This document shows positions 26,996 to 36,435 of a DNA stretch of 40,700 nucleotides, one piece after another (the stretch's first letter is position 1; each line of letters opens with the position of its first letter). The notes beneath the pieces are model-generated. The model did not search any database. It had not been told where the DNA came from and saw only the letters and a list, made by a program, of their open reading frames with translations. Source of the DNA: Calidifontibacillus oryziterrae. Lineage in GTDB: Bacteria; Bacillota; Bacilli; Bacillales; Bacillaceae_J. Where the stretch lies: contig NZ_ANOK01000010.1 of assembly GCF_000331575.1 (NCBI RefSeq), forward strand, positions 1 through 40,700. Reading direction: 5' to 3'. The translations under genes were made by a program, and so were the position numbers.

Positions 26996-28906
26996 CTATC
27001 TCACTTCCAATCCATATGTTTTTAACAACACATCAAACTGGTTTCGAATCATTTTTTTGGATTTTTTATAAATTTCCTTCCGGATTAAAACAGGCTCGGC
27101 CATGATATCCGCCAGCACTTGTTCTTTATATTCTTTTTCAAGCCGATCTTCTTGAAACCGTAAATGAGCAATTACATTTTCCATTTCTACTAAAAATAGA
27201 AACGTTTCTTCATTTCCTGCATCGCCATTCTGATAATCTTCGATAATCATATGGATTAGGTTCTTCAAGCCAATAGGGTTGGATAAATAGTTTTTAAAGG
27301 CCATTTCAGAATAAAAAGGCACTTCTAAGCCTTGTTTTAAAGAGGACATTGCTTTATAATACCGCTGCAGATTATGCCTGAAATAAACGTTAAGGCCACC
27401 TGTTGAGTCTTGTCCGTTTACCTTCTGTACTTTTTTCAATCTTTCAATTTCTGACATACTACGATATTTCCCTGCTAGGTAATCGATGATATCCCTCACC
27501 TTCAACTCAAATGACAACTTAACATCTTCCGATTCATAATCTTGCTTATTTACGATCTGAATCGGTACATAAAAGTCATATTCTTTACAAACGATATGCA
27601 GATCTTGAGACCTCTTAAGTTGGAATGGCTGAATTGTGATTGTTTCTTGAATCATGTCGGATTCATAGATTATTTGGTTTTGATATTCTATCTTAAATGG
27701 CTCCAACTGCCCTGATAGTTTAATGATTAATTGTTTATTGTCCAATACCGCGCTTTCTACAAAGACAATAATTTGCTTATCATTAGTTACCTTGTCCTCG
27801 TAGAATAATTCGTTTACTTTAACCCTGATAGTTTGTGGAAATTCAAACTTAATCTTCCCATATTCAAGAATCCCCACCTCAATATTTCTTAAGGATTCAA
27901 TCTTGGACCTCATTGCATTATTGGTAAAGTTGATGGAGCCGCTTAATATTAATTTACTAGCACCTTTGAATTCAGCCATAATTATTTTTGCATGGAGCGT
28001 GCGAGGAATTGGCTCATCATCCTCTCTTTCCCATTCTCTATGAATAACATATAGTTCAATATCATTAAAGCGACCGCATAGTTCTCTAAAAATTGTAACT
28101 GGGGCTGTTACTTTATACATTGTTGCATCCTCACTTTTCATAGCTGGGAAGTAAATTTTGATTTTCGCCTTTGGATACATCCTTTTAAATTGATCAACAA
28201 ACTCTAGCAATAATGATTTCTCCAACGCGCGGTCCCTATCATTTTCATAGAAAGGTGACAGTATAGAAAGGGCTTTGCATTCCTCTTTCAAGTTTTTTAT
28301 TTCTTCAAAAAGGTTAGTGAATACGCTTTTATCACTAATAGTTGAAACTAATTTTGGAAAATCATTACGAAATTGACTTTTTTCCAAAAATTTGATGACC
28401 TCTTTTAAGGCGTCATTGTTTTGTATACCGTAACGCTCACCCATCCAAATCAAAATCTCTACTAAATTTTTCGATATAGTATTCGTAACTGAGTCATCCT
28501 GCCTGATATCCTCATACCAGATCGTCTCGGCATTATAACATAACCCAGCTTTTGTCAGGTTGCAGGATCCCACAATGACTCTTAAATATGTTTCATAGAG
28601 CAGTAAATAACATTTGGGATGAAATGTATGGTCCGAAACCGTTATATGATCATATAAAAATGTCCTTCCACCATGATACTGCCTAGCATCAGACAACACA
28701 GTAACGGGTATTTCCTTTAATTTGACCGCGACCTGGTTGCGAAATCTAAGCTCATTTTCATCTGCATTTCCGATGATTCCCAATAAGTTTGGTAGAATGT
28801 GCTTTTCAAATAGTTCTGCATCAAAGCCATAGCTCATAAACAGCGCAGCTATCGGCGCTTCTTGTTCAGTATTGATAAGCTCAAAAAAATCAGTATACTT
28901 GATCAC
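26996..28906 (-). CDS. Phospholipase D-type nuclease domain protein
   Basis: A 636-residue protein with two HKD-like motifs: H96-x-K98 (FHPKCYLLLYETYLRVIVGSC-N) and H305-x-K307 (LHAKIIMAEF, then LSGSINFTNN), so the two halves (~80-125 and ~295-330) can form one PLD-fold active site. The aspartate of each HxKxxxxD motif is not obvious. In bacterial defence operons such domains usually act as DNA nucleases, as in DrmC-type proteins. The remaining C-terminal ~300 residues are unrecognised. The GTG start overlaps the preceding gene by 17 bases, and its stop touches the SNF2 start. Confidence 0.8.
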   Translation of the reverse strand: MIKYTDFFELINTEQEAPIAALFMSYGFDAELFEKHILPNLLGIIGNADENELRFRNQVAVKLKEIPVTVLSDARQYHGGRTFLYDHITVSDHTFHPKCYLLLYETYLRVIVGSCNLTKAGLCYNAETIWYEDIRQDDSVTNTISKNLVEILIWMGERYGIQNNDALKEVIKFLEKSQFRNDFPKLVSTISDKSVFTNLFEEIKNLKEECKALSILSPFYENDRDRALEKSLLLEFVDQFKRMYPKAKIKIYFPAMKSEDATMYKVTAPVTIFRELCGRFNDIELYVIHREWEREDDEPIPRTLHAKIIMAEFKGASKLILSGSINFTNNAMRSKIESLRNIEVGILEYGKIKFEFPQTIRVKVNELFYEDKVTNDKQIIVFVESAVLDNKQLIIKLSGQLEPFKIEYQNQIIYESDMIQETITIQPFQLKRSQDLHIVCKEYDFYVPIQIVNKQDYESEDVKLSFELKVRDIIDYLAGKYRSMSEIERLKKVQKVNGQDSTGGLNVYFRHNLQRYYKAMSSLKQGLEVPFYSEMAFKNYLSNPIGLKNLIHMIIEDYQNGDAGNEETFLFLVEMENVIAHLRFQEDRLEKEYKEQVLADIMAEPVLIRKEIYKKSKKMIRNQFDVLLKTYGLEVR

Positions 28907-30218
28907 TAGGTGTCCACCCCGTATCTTTGATTAGTGTTAGGATATTCGAAATTTTATAACCGTGGAGGAATTCGAATTTCTCGGTTTTTTTGGGATAATC
29001 ATAACCTGCCGTCACAATAATATTCCCGCCATCCAAAAACACCCAAGAACCGCTGTTCCGTCTTTTCATGACATTGCTATGGTAGTTTATCAGTTCTGTC
29101 AAAAAAGTATCGTATTGATTTTCTGTCAGATTTGCAAACCGGTCCAATAGTGCGGCAAATGAAGGTCCATGAAGGCTGCCTGCTATGGACAAATAGTCTT
29201 TTTGCTCCAAAAGAATAGAGATATATTTGCCATCTAACAAAGTTTTAAGATATTCACTACACCCAATGATTGCTTCTTCAATTGTGATCCTACCTAAATG
29301 TTCCTCTGCAGCTCGAATTATTGCACACCAAATCCGATTCAATATGATTGCTAATTCTTCAAAGGCCAATATTGTTTTAAATCCCCAAACCACTTTTTTC
29401 CCCTCTTCAGTTTTCGGGTTTTGCAATGCAATTTGTTCTACAATATTCATTGCATTGCCGGCATGTTGATTTCTAAATATGTATGTAATAGCTACTGTAT
29501 TTTTGGGATGATCCAAGATATATTCTTTTAATAATTTGACTTCTTCTTGATGGTATAGAAGAAAATAAGATGAAGATGCTTCATTAACTGTCCCATCCAA
29601 TGAGCCATGAAATCCAAATGATGCTAGTGATCCTTTTCCGTACTTCTTAATAATTTTTTCTTCATTCATGGCGCAAAGGACTAGTTTATCGTAAATATTG
29701 GGATTTACAAAGTTTACCGCAAGATTCATGCCTTTATGTGATAAACTCAAATCCTCTTTAATCAATTCCAAATCTTCTAAGCTTGTCCGATAGGCCCCTA
29801 GTCCGCCTAGTTCAAGTTGCCTTGTTAGAAAATGATAATGCAGGGACTCTGGATTCTCGTAATAGGCTTTTACAGCCCCACGCTTTCCTCTAAAATCACG
29901 TTCATTTCCATCTCTCTCCTGTAATTTACCTTGGTAATGCTCCACAACGGCTCTTGCCCAAAATCGTTCATATAGCTTAAATACCTCTAGTACATCTGTT
30001 TCGTGGTAATTATTTCCATTCTTTTTTAGGTATTGATTTGATATATAGATCCCGTAACAAACCATACTGTAATATCTGGCTCTAGACGTCCTTGTTGTAA
30101 AACTAGGTAGCACCACATTCCCCAATACTTGAGCAAAATAATCAAAAGCAAGTGGATCCAGTATAGTTGTTTCGTCTTCCAGTGGTGAGTATTTAGTCCA
30201 AGATAATGTAGAAGGCAT
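28890..30218 (-). CDS. DUF6361-like protein, first gene of the PLD/SNF2 operon
   Basis: A 442-residue protein. The N-terminus MPSTLSWTKYSPLEDE followed by VVLPSFTTRTSRARYYSMVC resembles DUF6361 proteins (a SWLDFS..., TRARYFLF-type opening), which I associate with PLD and helicase genes; the match is by eye. No catalytic motif or membrane segment is apparent. The start was set at the ATG giving MPSTLSW because GGGGG lies seven bases upstream; an ATG 33 bases earlier (30251) has no ribosome site. Overlap with the PLD gene shows co-translation. It could be the sensor or adaptor of the system. Confidence 0.65.
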   Translation of the reverse strand: MPSTLSWTKYSPLEDETTILDPLAFDYFAQVLGNVVLPSFTTRTSRARYYSMVCYGIYISNQYLKKNGNNYHETDVLEVFKLYERFWARAVVEHYQGKLQERDGNERDFRGKRGAVKAYYENPESLHYHFLTRQLELGGLGAYRTSLEDLELIKEDLSLSHKGMNLAVNFVNPNIYDKLVLCAMNEEKIIKKYGKGSLASFGFHGSLDGTVNEASSSYFLLYHQEEVKLLKEYILDHPKNTVAITYIFRNQHAGNAMNIVEQIALQNPKTEEGKKVVWGFKTILAFEELAIILNRIWCAIIRAAEEHLGRITIEEAIIGCSEYLKTLLDGKYISILLEQKDYLSIAGSLHGPSFAALLDRFANLTENQYDTFLTELINYHSNVMKRRNSGSWVFLDGGNIIVTAGYDYPKKTEKFEFLHGYKISNILTLIKDTGWTPSDQVY

Positions 30219-30333
30219 TTGGATTCCCCCGTTTAAGTCCAATAGTTTCATTATTTTAATTCTATTATAATTCTTTTTCCATATAATTCTAAGCTCCTAG
30301 TTTCAAACCAGGGAGCATATGATTTGGTATCCA

Positions 30334-30359
30334 TAAAAAAATCTCCTTAAACAGGAGAT
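30334..30359 (-). terminator. Terminator hairpin upstream of the DUF6361-like operon
   Basis: ATCTCCT (30341-30347) pairs with AGGAGAT (30353-30359) across five bases; on the minus strand seven T's follow. It lies ~115 bases upstream of the first gene with no gene visible on its other side, so it may be a leader attenuator. The rest of 30360-30929 shows nothing else I can name. Confidence 0.6.
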
Positions 30360-30929
30360 GAATGCTTCTAATTTTTATGAATCCACTTGCGCAACTTAGA
30401 CTCTTTCTTCTTCGTAGTGAGCATTATAGATTATTGTGATGTGGATACTGTTACACAAATAAAGTTGATTTCCTAACAATGTAGAGAAAACAATGCTTTT
30501 TTCTTACCCCTAACATGAAATGATAGTGAAACGCAAAAAAAGACGGGAAAAATGATGAAGTGTGCTATAAATACGTTTTGTTGATATCCACTATTCAAAG
30601 AACAACTAGTCTGTTTGAACAGGTTGATAGCTTGTCATTATCCTATTTTCATATGTTGAATCTGAGTGTACTCGATTAAACAGAAATTCAGAATATAGTA
30701 ATTTTTACATTTTTTTAGTAGTTATTTTAGTATTGAGCTAAACTGAGTGACTTTTTCTCTTAGAAGATATTCCTGCAGGTTGAATTTTCTTTTATATATA
30801 GATAGTCATACTTATATTAGAGATAAGAATTAATCAAAGGTAATAGACTAATTTTTAAAATAAAGTGTATAAAAAGTTCCCCTTTGTCAATAATTACTAC
30901 TATTCAATTAGCAAAGGCGGAATTTATCA

Positions 30930-33038
30930 ATGTCAACTCTAAATAATAATAATTTTAGTGACAATTACCCTAATATAGCCAAACAGTGGCACCCTTTTAA
31001 AAATTATCCATTAGAACCAAGTGATGTAACCTTAGGTTCTAATAAAAAAGTCTGGTGGATGTGTCATAAAGGGCATGAATGGCAAGTTTCCATAAATAAT
31101 AGAACATTTAAAAATAGTGATTGTCCTTATTGTACAAATCATAAAGTATGCTCTGATAATAGTTTGGCGACCATAAATCCCCAAATAGCACAAGAATGGC
31201 ATCCTACTAAAAATAACCCATTAGGACCAAGCGAAGTAACCCCTGGTTCAAATAAAAAGGTTTGGTGGTTATGTCATCAAGGACATGAATGGCAAGCAAC
31301 AACAAATAATAGAACAAATAAAAATAGTGGGTGTCCTTATTGTTTAAATCAAAAAGTTTGTATTGATAATTGTTTAGCTACTAAAAGCCCTCATTTATCA
31401 AAGGAATGGCATCCTATAAAAAATTACAATAAAATTCCTTTTGATTATATTAATGGTTCAAACAAGAAGGTTTGGTGGCAATGCGATAAAGGGCATGAAT
31501 GGGAGGCAAGAATCGCAAATAGAACAAGAAAAGATAACCCAAGAGGATGCCCTTATTGTTCAAATAAAAAAGTAAATGCGGATACCTCATTAGAGAGCGT
31601 TAACCCATCATTAGCAAAAGAATGGAATTATAAAAAAAATATTAATATAACTCCAAATGATGTTTTGCCGATTTCAGGAAAAAAAGTTTGGTGGGTATGC
31701 AATAAAGGGCATGAGTGGAGAGCAGCTGTTGCAACTAGAAGTTATGGAAAAGGTTGTCCATATTGCTCAAGTAGAAAAGTATGTAAAGATAATAACCTAT
31801 TAAGTATTTTCCCCAGACTGGCTGAACAGTGGCATCCTAAAAAAAACAACAATTTATCTCCTAATAATGTTACTTCTAAATCTAATAAAAAGGTTTGGTG
31901 GCTTTGTAATGAAGGTCATGAGTGGCAAGCAACAATTAATAGTAGAGCTAGTGGAAACAATTGTCCTGAATGTAATATTGGAAGTCAGACATCATTTCCT
32001 GAGATGGCCATATTATATTATTGCATGAATGTATTATTAAATTTAAAGATTAGTTCAGGTAAAAAGATACATGGTTACAATACAGACATCATAATAAATG
32101 ATGAGATATTAATTGAATATGACGGTTATTATTATCATAAAGGCAAGTATATTCATGATTCGGAAAAAACTAACACTTTTATAAAAAATGGTTTTTATGT
32201 AATACGAGTTAGAGAAGAAGGATTAGAAAGACTTGAATTTAGTGAAAATTACATTTGCTTTGATGTGAAAGACGGAAACCGGAAAAGCTTAAATAATGTA
32301 ATACTGAAAATCATGTTATTCCTAATTAATAGATACAAAATTAATTATGATTTAAATGATGATACTATCAATACAATTCGTGATGAGATTGAAATTTATA
32401 ACCTGATAACACATCAAATTAAAGAAAATAGTATCCTAAATCGATATCCTGATTTAACTATTAAATGGAATTATAATAAAAATAAAAAATTAAATCCATC
32501 AAATATATTAGCAAATTCAGGCAGGCGGATTTGGTGGATATGTAAAAATGGTCATGAATACCAACGTACTGTTACAAATGAGGTTAAATACCAAAACTGC
32601 CCTATTTGCGAATTTAATATTAGAAGTCTTGCTAAAGTTAAGCCATTAATTGCTAAGCAATGGCATCCACATAAGAATGGAGAATTAACACCCGAAAACA
32701 TATATGCTAATTCTAACAAGAAAGTTTGGTGGCTATGCGATAAAGGCCATGAATTCCAGATGGTAATTAATAATAGAAGGAAAGCTAATTTTTGTCCAAT
32801 ATGTCATGGACGAGAAACTAATCGAGAACTAAGTTTGTTAATCGTAAAACCAGACATTGCAAAAGAATGGAATTATGAGAAAAACAAAGAATTAACACCA
32901 GATAAAGTAAAACCATATTCAAATAAGAGGGTTTGGTGGATATGTAATAAAGGACATGAATATCAATATTTAATTAACAACCGAACAAGAAAGAATAATA
33001 AATGTCCTATTTGTAGAAAGGAAGGGTCTAACTCTTAA
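30930..33038 (+). CDS. Eight zinc-ribbon repeats with an embedded Vsr/DUF559-like nuclease
   Basis: A 702-residue protein. Five tandem ~68-residue repeats come first, each with the order IAKQWHP..., SNKKVWW-x-C-x-x-GHEW, and CPYC (DUF4379-type treble-clef/zinc ribbon). Residues ~350-450 are a nuclease-like domain (YNTDIIINDEILIEYDGYYYHKGK, then FIKNGFYVIRVREEGL) of the Vsr/DUF559 kind, with D/E residues and the RVREEGL strand. Three more repeats end in CPIC. Each repeat offers two CxxC/CxxH-type zinc pairs. I infer a DNA-binding array that delivers one nuclease domain. AAAGGCGG lies upstream of the ATG. It stands alone and is very Asn/Lys rich. Confidence 0.82.
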   Translation: MSTLNNNNFSDNYPNIAKQWHPFKNYPLEPSDVTLGSNKKVWWMCHKGHEWQVSINNRTFKNSDCPYCTNHKVCSDNSLATINPQIAQEWHPTKNNPLGPSEVTPGSNKKVWWLCHQGHEWQATTNNRTNKNSGCPYCLNQKVCIDNCLATKSPHLSKEWHPIKNYNKIPFDYINGSNKKVWWQCDKGHEWEARIANRTRKDNPRGCPYCSNKKVNADTSLESVNPSLAKEWNYKKNINITPNDVLPISGKKVWWVCNKGHEWRAAVATRSYGKGCPYCSSRKVCKDNNLLSIFPRLAEQWHPKKNNNLSPNNVTSKSNKKVWWLCNEGHEWQATINSRASGNNCPECNIGSQTSFPEMAILYYCMNVLLNLKISSGKKIHGYNTDIIINDEILIEYDGYYYHKGKYIHDSEKTNTFIKNGFYVIRVREEGLERLEFSENYICFDVKDGNRKSLNNVILKIMLFLINRYKINYDLNDDTINTIRDEIEIYNLITHQIKENSILNRYPDLTIKWNYNKNKKLNPSNILANSGRRIWWICKNGHEYQRTVTNEVKYQNCPICEFNIRSLAKVKPLIAKQWHPHKNGELTPENIYANSNKKVWWLCDKGHEFQMVINNRRKANFCPICHGRETNRELSLLIVKPDIAKEWNYEKNKELTPDKVKPYSNKRVWWICNKGHEYQYLINNRTRKNNKCPICRKEGSNS

Positions 33039-33070
33039 AACTAAGTCTTTTTACAAATGCTGAATTAAGA

Positions 33071-33102
33071 ATGTACAAAAACGCTCGTTTAAACATGTAC
33101 AT
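33071..33102. repeat. End-like repeat, left of a 119-nt hairpin (inverted)
   Basis: Its reverse complement matches 33280-33311 at about 21 of 32 positions, including TGTACA, TTA, GAGC and ACAT blocks. Repeats of this kind are typical of transposon end-binding sites (TnsB/TniA or IS21-like). Confidence 0.45.
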
Positions 33103-33120
33103 TTTTGATTTCCCCTGTAT

Positions 33121-33239
33121 ATTACAACTTTACATGGAGTGGCGGGCATGGATAGCCTTGATTGGCAGGCCAGCCCCTGTTAATGCTGGCTTTTTGGCTG
33201 TATAGCCATGCCCGCGGAGGCTCCGTGTCAAGTTGTAAT
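33121..33239. ncRNA. 119-nt near-symmetric hairpin, possible structured RNA or cruciform
   Basis: ATTACAACTT pairs with AAGTTGTAAT at the ends. The stem continues with ACATGGAG facing CTCCGTGT and GCGGGCATGG facing CCATGCCCGC, and the tip has an inner CCAGC...GCTGG hairpin. It is GC-rich in a very AT-rich region and sits between two inverted end-like repeats, with no ORF. Confidence 0.45.
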
Positions 33240-33279
33240 TATGCACTCGCTTGTATAGGAAGCCTTATAACAAGCAAAA

Positions 33280-33311
33280 GTGTACAAGCTTAGATGAGCA
33301 AAAATGCACAT
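33280..33311. repeat. End-like repeat, right of the 119-nt hairpin
   Basis: Inverted partner of 33071-33102 (see there). It lies ~140 bases from the stop of the transposition-ATPase fragment, so both may belong to one lost element. Confidence 0.45.
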
Positions 33312-33450
33312 TTAGATATAGTCATTTATATCTTTTAAGTAAATGGCAAAAAAAATGATTTTTTCCCAAACTTATAACCTTACTAAGATCTTTTCAAACT
33401 TGAAAATACAATTTAACCTTTAAATAGTGATCGTGTTGAAGACACTCTGA

Positions 33451-33714
33451 TCACAATCGGTTCGTGAGACGGAGAATGCCTCGCGCTTCCTTATAAATTC
33501 GTTTGAGAGCCGAATCCGTAAAAATCTGTCGATTTTCTCCAGTCATTTTGAGTTGATGAGTAATATACTCTTTGACCTCTTCAAACGATAATCCCTCTAA
33601 ATGGAATTGAGTGTTAATTCGTTGGGAGATTGCTTCTAAACTGCGTAAATGTAGTTTATCTAGTAGTTCAGGCTGTCCCACTAGAATGAGAGCTAATTGT
33701 GATAGTAAGAACAT
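33451..33714 (-). pseudogene. C-terminal fragment of an ExeA/TniB-like transposition ATPase
   Basis: An 87-codon stretch with LALILVGQPELLDKLHLRSL, QRINTQFHLEGLSFEEVKEY and IYKEARGILRLTNRL, the sensor-1 and lid part of AAA+ ATPases that assist transposases (ExeA-like, IstB/TniB relatives). The Walker A and B part is missing and upstream sequence (33715-33830) is unrelated, so the gene is truncated at its N-terminus. Confidence 0.75.
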
Positions 33715-33838
33715 TTTGGCTGAAATTTATCTATATGAATGAAAAGTAATTAATTTGTGACGCCGTGCCATGCCCATCTCTACGTGGAGTGACCAGACAA
33801 TACCATAAGAAAGAAACTATTCATACTTTTGAATATAT

Positions 33839-33868
33839 AAAGCTCAAAGCACCTTGCTCTGAGCTTTA
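33839..33868. terminator. Hairpin terminator-like repeat
   Basis: AAGCTCAAAGC faces GCTCTGAGCTT with one mismatch and is followed by TATTATTATT. No intact gene ends here now. Confidence 0.5.
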
Positions 33869-33970
33869 TTATTATTAAGTATTTAGTTCCCTTATTATAG
33901 TAACCAAGACACAATGATATTAAAGAGATATCTTGAATACCTTCCTCTTCGTGTTTCCTACATGTATACT

Positions 33971-34259
33971 TCAGTTGAGTATATCTGTCTCATATTCAAC
34001 TTCTTTTGTAAGTAAATCATATTCTCTCTCATTAAACTCTTTTTCAATTTGAGAAAATGGAGTTGTCTTTGCCCTAACTACTTTTTCTTTTAACTCCTCT
34101 ACATACACATGGTGTATTTTTCTATTGTATTTCGCAAGTAAATCTCACTACTTTTTACACGAATATGTTCAACACAACAATCCTTTTCAATGGTTTTTCT
34201 CCCTTGTAAGAATCTATAATAAGTCTTTATTTGTGGAGCGAGGAACTTTATCGATACTG
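33971..34259 (-). pseudogene. Decayed unknown gene with at least one frameshift
   Basis: The minus strand reads KFLAPQIKTYYRFLQGRKTI, CCVEHIRVKSSEIYLRNTIE in one frame. It then shifts near 34115 to YVEELKEKVVRAKTTPFSQI and EFNEREYDLLTKEVEYETDI, ending at TGA 33971-33973. The composition is clearly coding-like, and the two parts join well. I cannot name the family; its neighbours suggest a transposon gene. Confidence 0.5.
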
Positions 34260-34413
34260 CCATCCTTTATGGGATAAACAATCTATCTACTTTTAAGGTT
34301 TGGAAAAAACGAAAAGATTTATTTCTGCTTTGGCCCAGAAAAGGTTGGCCTATTGATCACAGTTTATCGTCTTCTATTTGACTCTATATTTTAAATTCTA
34401 ATAATCTATAAAC

Positions 34414-34484
34414 AATAAAATAAATAATTTATTTGATAAATTAATTTAATTTAAATTATTGTTTAAATTATTTATTTTGTTTCT
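34414..34484. repeat. AT-rich dispersed repeat, copy 2
   Basis: Shares 21 identical bases with 18221-18241 and similar downstream sequence. Here the whole ~70 bases are close to an inverted repeat (AACAATAAAATAAATAATTT facing AAATTATTTATTTTGTTT). Confidence 0.45.
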
Positions 34485-34725
34485 TAAATCTACTTTTAAA
34501 TTTTTAAAAAAGGGAGTTGCAGAAATAGAAAATACGCTTTATACTAATCGTAATCTTATTTTAATTTTATTTTCGCTCAACACTCCGCAGAGTTGAGAAC
34601 AGATTGCTTTACTAATTGTTACTTCTAGTAACTTGAATGATGACTAGTCATCAAATGCCTTTATGGTCTAAGTCTAGTATTCTAGAAAATTTTTACTTTA
34701 TAAAGAATGATAGTTATAACAATAC

Positions 34726-34796
34726 AACCTTGGGTTGGAGTAAAAGAGCCTATGCATATGCATAGGTTTTTGTGTCTCCAACAACAAGGTTTTTTT
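34726..34796 (+). terminator. Compound hairpin with T-run and inner 18-nt palindrome
   Basis: AACCTTG...TTGGAG pairs with CTCCAA...CAAGGTT, followed by seven T's, so it looks like a rho-independent terminator on the plus strand. Inside is a perfect palindrome, CCTATGCATATGCATAGG (34749-34766). No gene ends just upstream, so it may end a small RNA transcript. Confidence 0.5.
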
Positions 34797-35466
34797 ATGT
34801 TCTTCTAGAGTATGAATTGAGTAGCTGCCCCTGCGCCAGCTACTTGTGAAAAAAAAGCAGCGGAATTGCAGGCAGCCGATAAAGAGCCGAACGCCAGGTA
34901 GTGCAGGCTTCGAATAATATGCACACAGCCATTCTCCAATGACTTCTAATTAGGTGTTTTCGAAGTCGACTGTAGCCAGCGGTTTTTCTGGCCAGTAAAT
35001 ACAATTTTCGTCCCTATTTGGTTTAGCAATGGGACAAAACAGTTATCCAAGGAGTGCTGGATATTACCTTCTATTTAATCTAGGCTTTTCAGTGGAATTC
35101 TAGAAAAGTCAACTGGATCTAGGATAAACAGGCCAGTACAAACAATTACAATTTCAGCAAATGGTTTTTCATGCTGGAACCCTTTATCAACGAAGTAACT
35201 TGATTTTGGGAAAACAACCACACACTGCTTTGTTAAAACACCCTTTCCAGGGAATAGGCAGCTGGCACTGACTCTTGTCACACATGTAATATGTGTTGTG
35301 CCCATTCATGCTCAACAAAAGTAATAGAGAAATATAGACAGAATTTTTTACGGGCTAATTCGTTAGGTGAAATCTATATTTGAGAGTCAGTTTACTATAT
35401 AGATTCAATAAAGATACAGCTCTTACCAACGGAGAAAGTCTGTTCTTTTTTTGGAGGTGGTAAATC
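34797..35466. other. Intergenic region without a recognisable gene
   Basis: The stretch has a GTAGCTG/CAGCTAC hairpin (34821-34843) and higher GC at 34820-34990, perhaps old coding sequence. A 76-codon minus-strand frame (35075-35305) has no ribosome site or known motif. The ribosome site of the next gene (GGAGG) is at its end. Confidence 0.4.
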
Positions 35467-36421
35467 ATGTGGAAAAAGGGATGGATAATAAAAGACGAAG
35501 AAATAGAATCTCATACTGATAATGTTATCAATGTGGGAGCGTACTTAAACCTGATGTTGCAAGTCAATAAAATTGCTCGGCATGCAAGATCAGTAAGTAT
35601 AACCACACAGCGACAATACTATCACCTTATGGATCTATTTGTTCGTTATTTAGCAGATTTTTTCGGGGTTAAATCCTTGAGAAATATTAGCGCGAAGCAT
35701 ATTGCAGCATATGTCGAATATCGCCAATTTGAATGTAAGTCTCCAGCAACGATAAAAAATGATATTTGTGCAATAAGTTATTATCACGATCAGATTGAAG
35801 ATACAAGATTCTATCTCCCAGACAATAAGCAACTACATGAAAAATATGGAATCAATCTCGAAATGCGCTCTTTTGGAGGAGTTACCGAAGATGGACTGAG
35901 AAAGAATACAACCTCATGATAGATTTAGCTATTCGTCATAATCGCTCAGACATTATTCCTCTATTAGAACTAGCTAAAAAACAGGGATTGCGTATTCACG
36001 AAGCTATTAGACTATCAAAGTCAGATATAGAAAAAGCACTACGCACTAGTACTATAACTGTTAAAGGAAAAGGTGGCTTAGTTCGTGAAGTACCTTTAAG
36101 ATCTGATGTAAAAGTAAATTTGGAAACCGTTTCCAAAAGGATACTCATGGGCAAAAAGTATTTATTCCAGAAGGTAAAAAAGCACATCAAGTAATTCAAT
36201 CCCTACAAGGTTTTATTATTAGACACCGTGAGAAGATTTCAGACCCTTTTTTTCGTAATCTAGGAATCAATTTATCATACCATGGGCTCCGTCATAATTT
36301 TAGTTATGACCAATTCTGGAATTTTCGAAATCAAGGATTTAGCGAACAAGAAGCCAGACTAAAAGTAGCAAAATTAATCGGGCATTCTCGTGAAGATGTA
36401 ACACGAATCTACTTAACATAG
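35467..36421 (+). pseudogene. Tyrosine recombinase broken by two frameshifts
   Basis: The three frame segments read in order as one integrase. First is the N-terminal SAM-like part (ITTQRQYYHLMDLFVRYLAD, ISAKHIAAYVEYRQ). After a shift near 35900 comes LAKKQGLRIHEAIRLSKSDI with the first catalytic Arg; after a second near 36150, IPEGKKAHQVIQSLQGFI, LSYHGLRHNFSYDQF (His-x-x-Arg) and AKLIGHSREDVTRIYL (His and Tyr). All catalytic residues survive, so inactivation looks recent. The start ATG has GGAGGTGG upstream. Downstream genes at 36436 and 37094 are close, probably one former operon. Confidence 0.82.
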
Positions 36422-36435
36422 AAAGGATGAAAAAA

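Noticed and set aside
30930..33038. Regular ~200-bp repeats suggesting a CRISPR-like or satellite array
   Set aside because: The repeats keep one reading frame and conserved zinc-ribbon residues with synonymous variation, so they are protein repeats. No CRISPR array was seen anywhere in the window.
35075..35305. 76-codon minus-strand ORF
   Set aside because: No ribosome site, no recognisable motif, and composition unlike the neighbouring genes; treated as non-coding.
35880..36180. Programmed frameshifting in the 35467 recombinase
   Set aside because: Two separate shifts are needed, with no clear slippery heptamer at either place; mutation is the simpler explanation.
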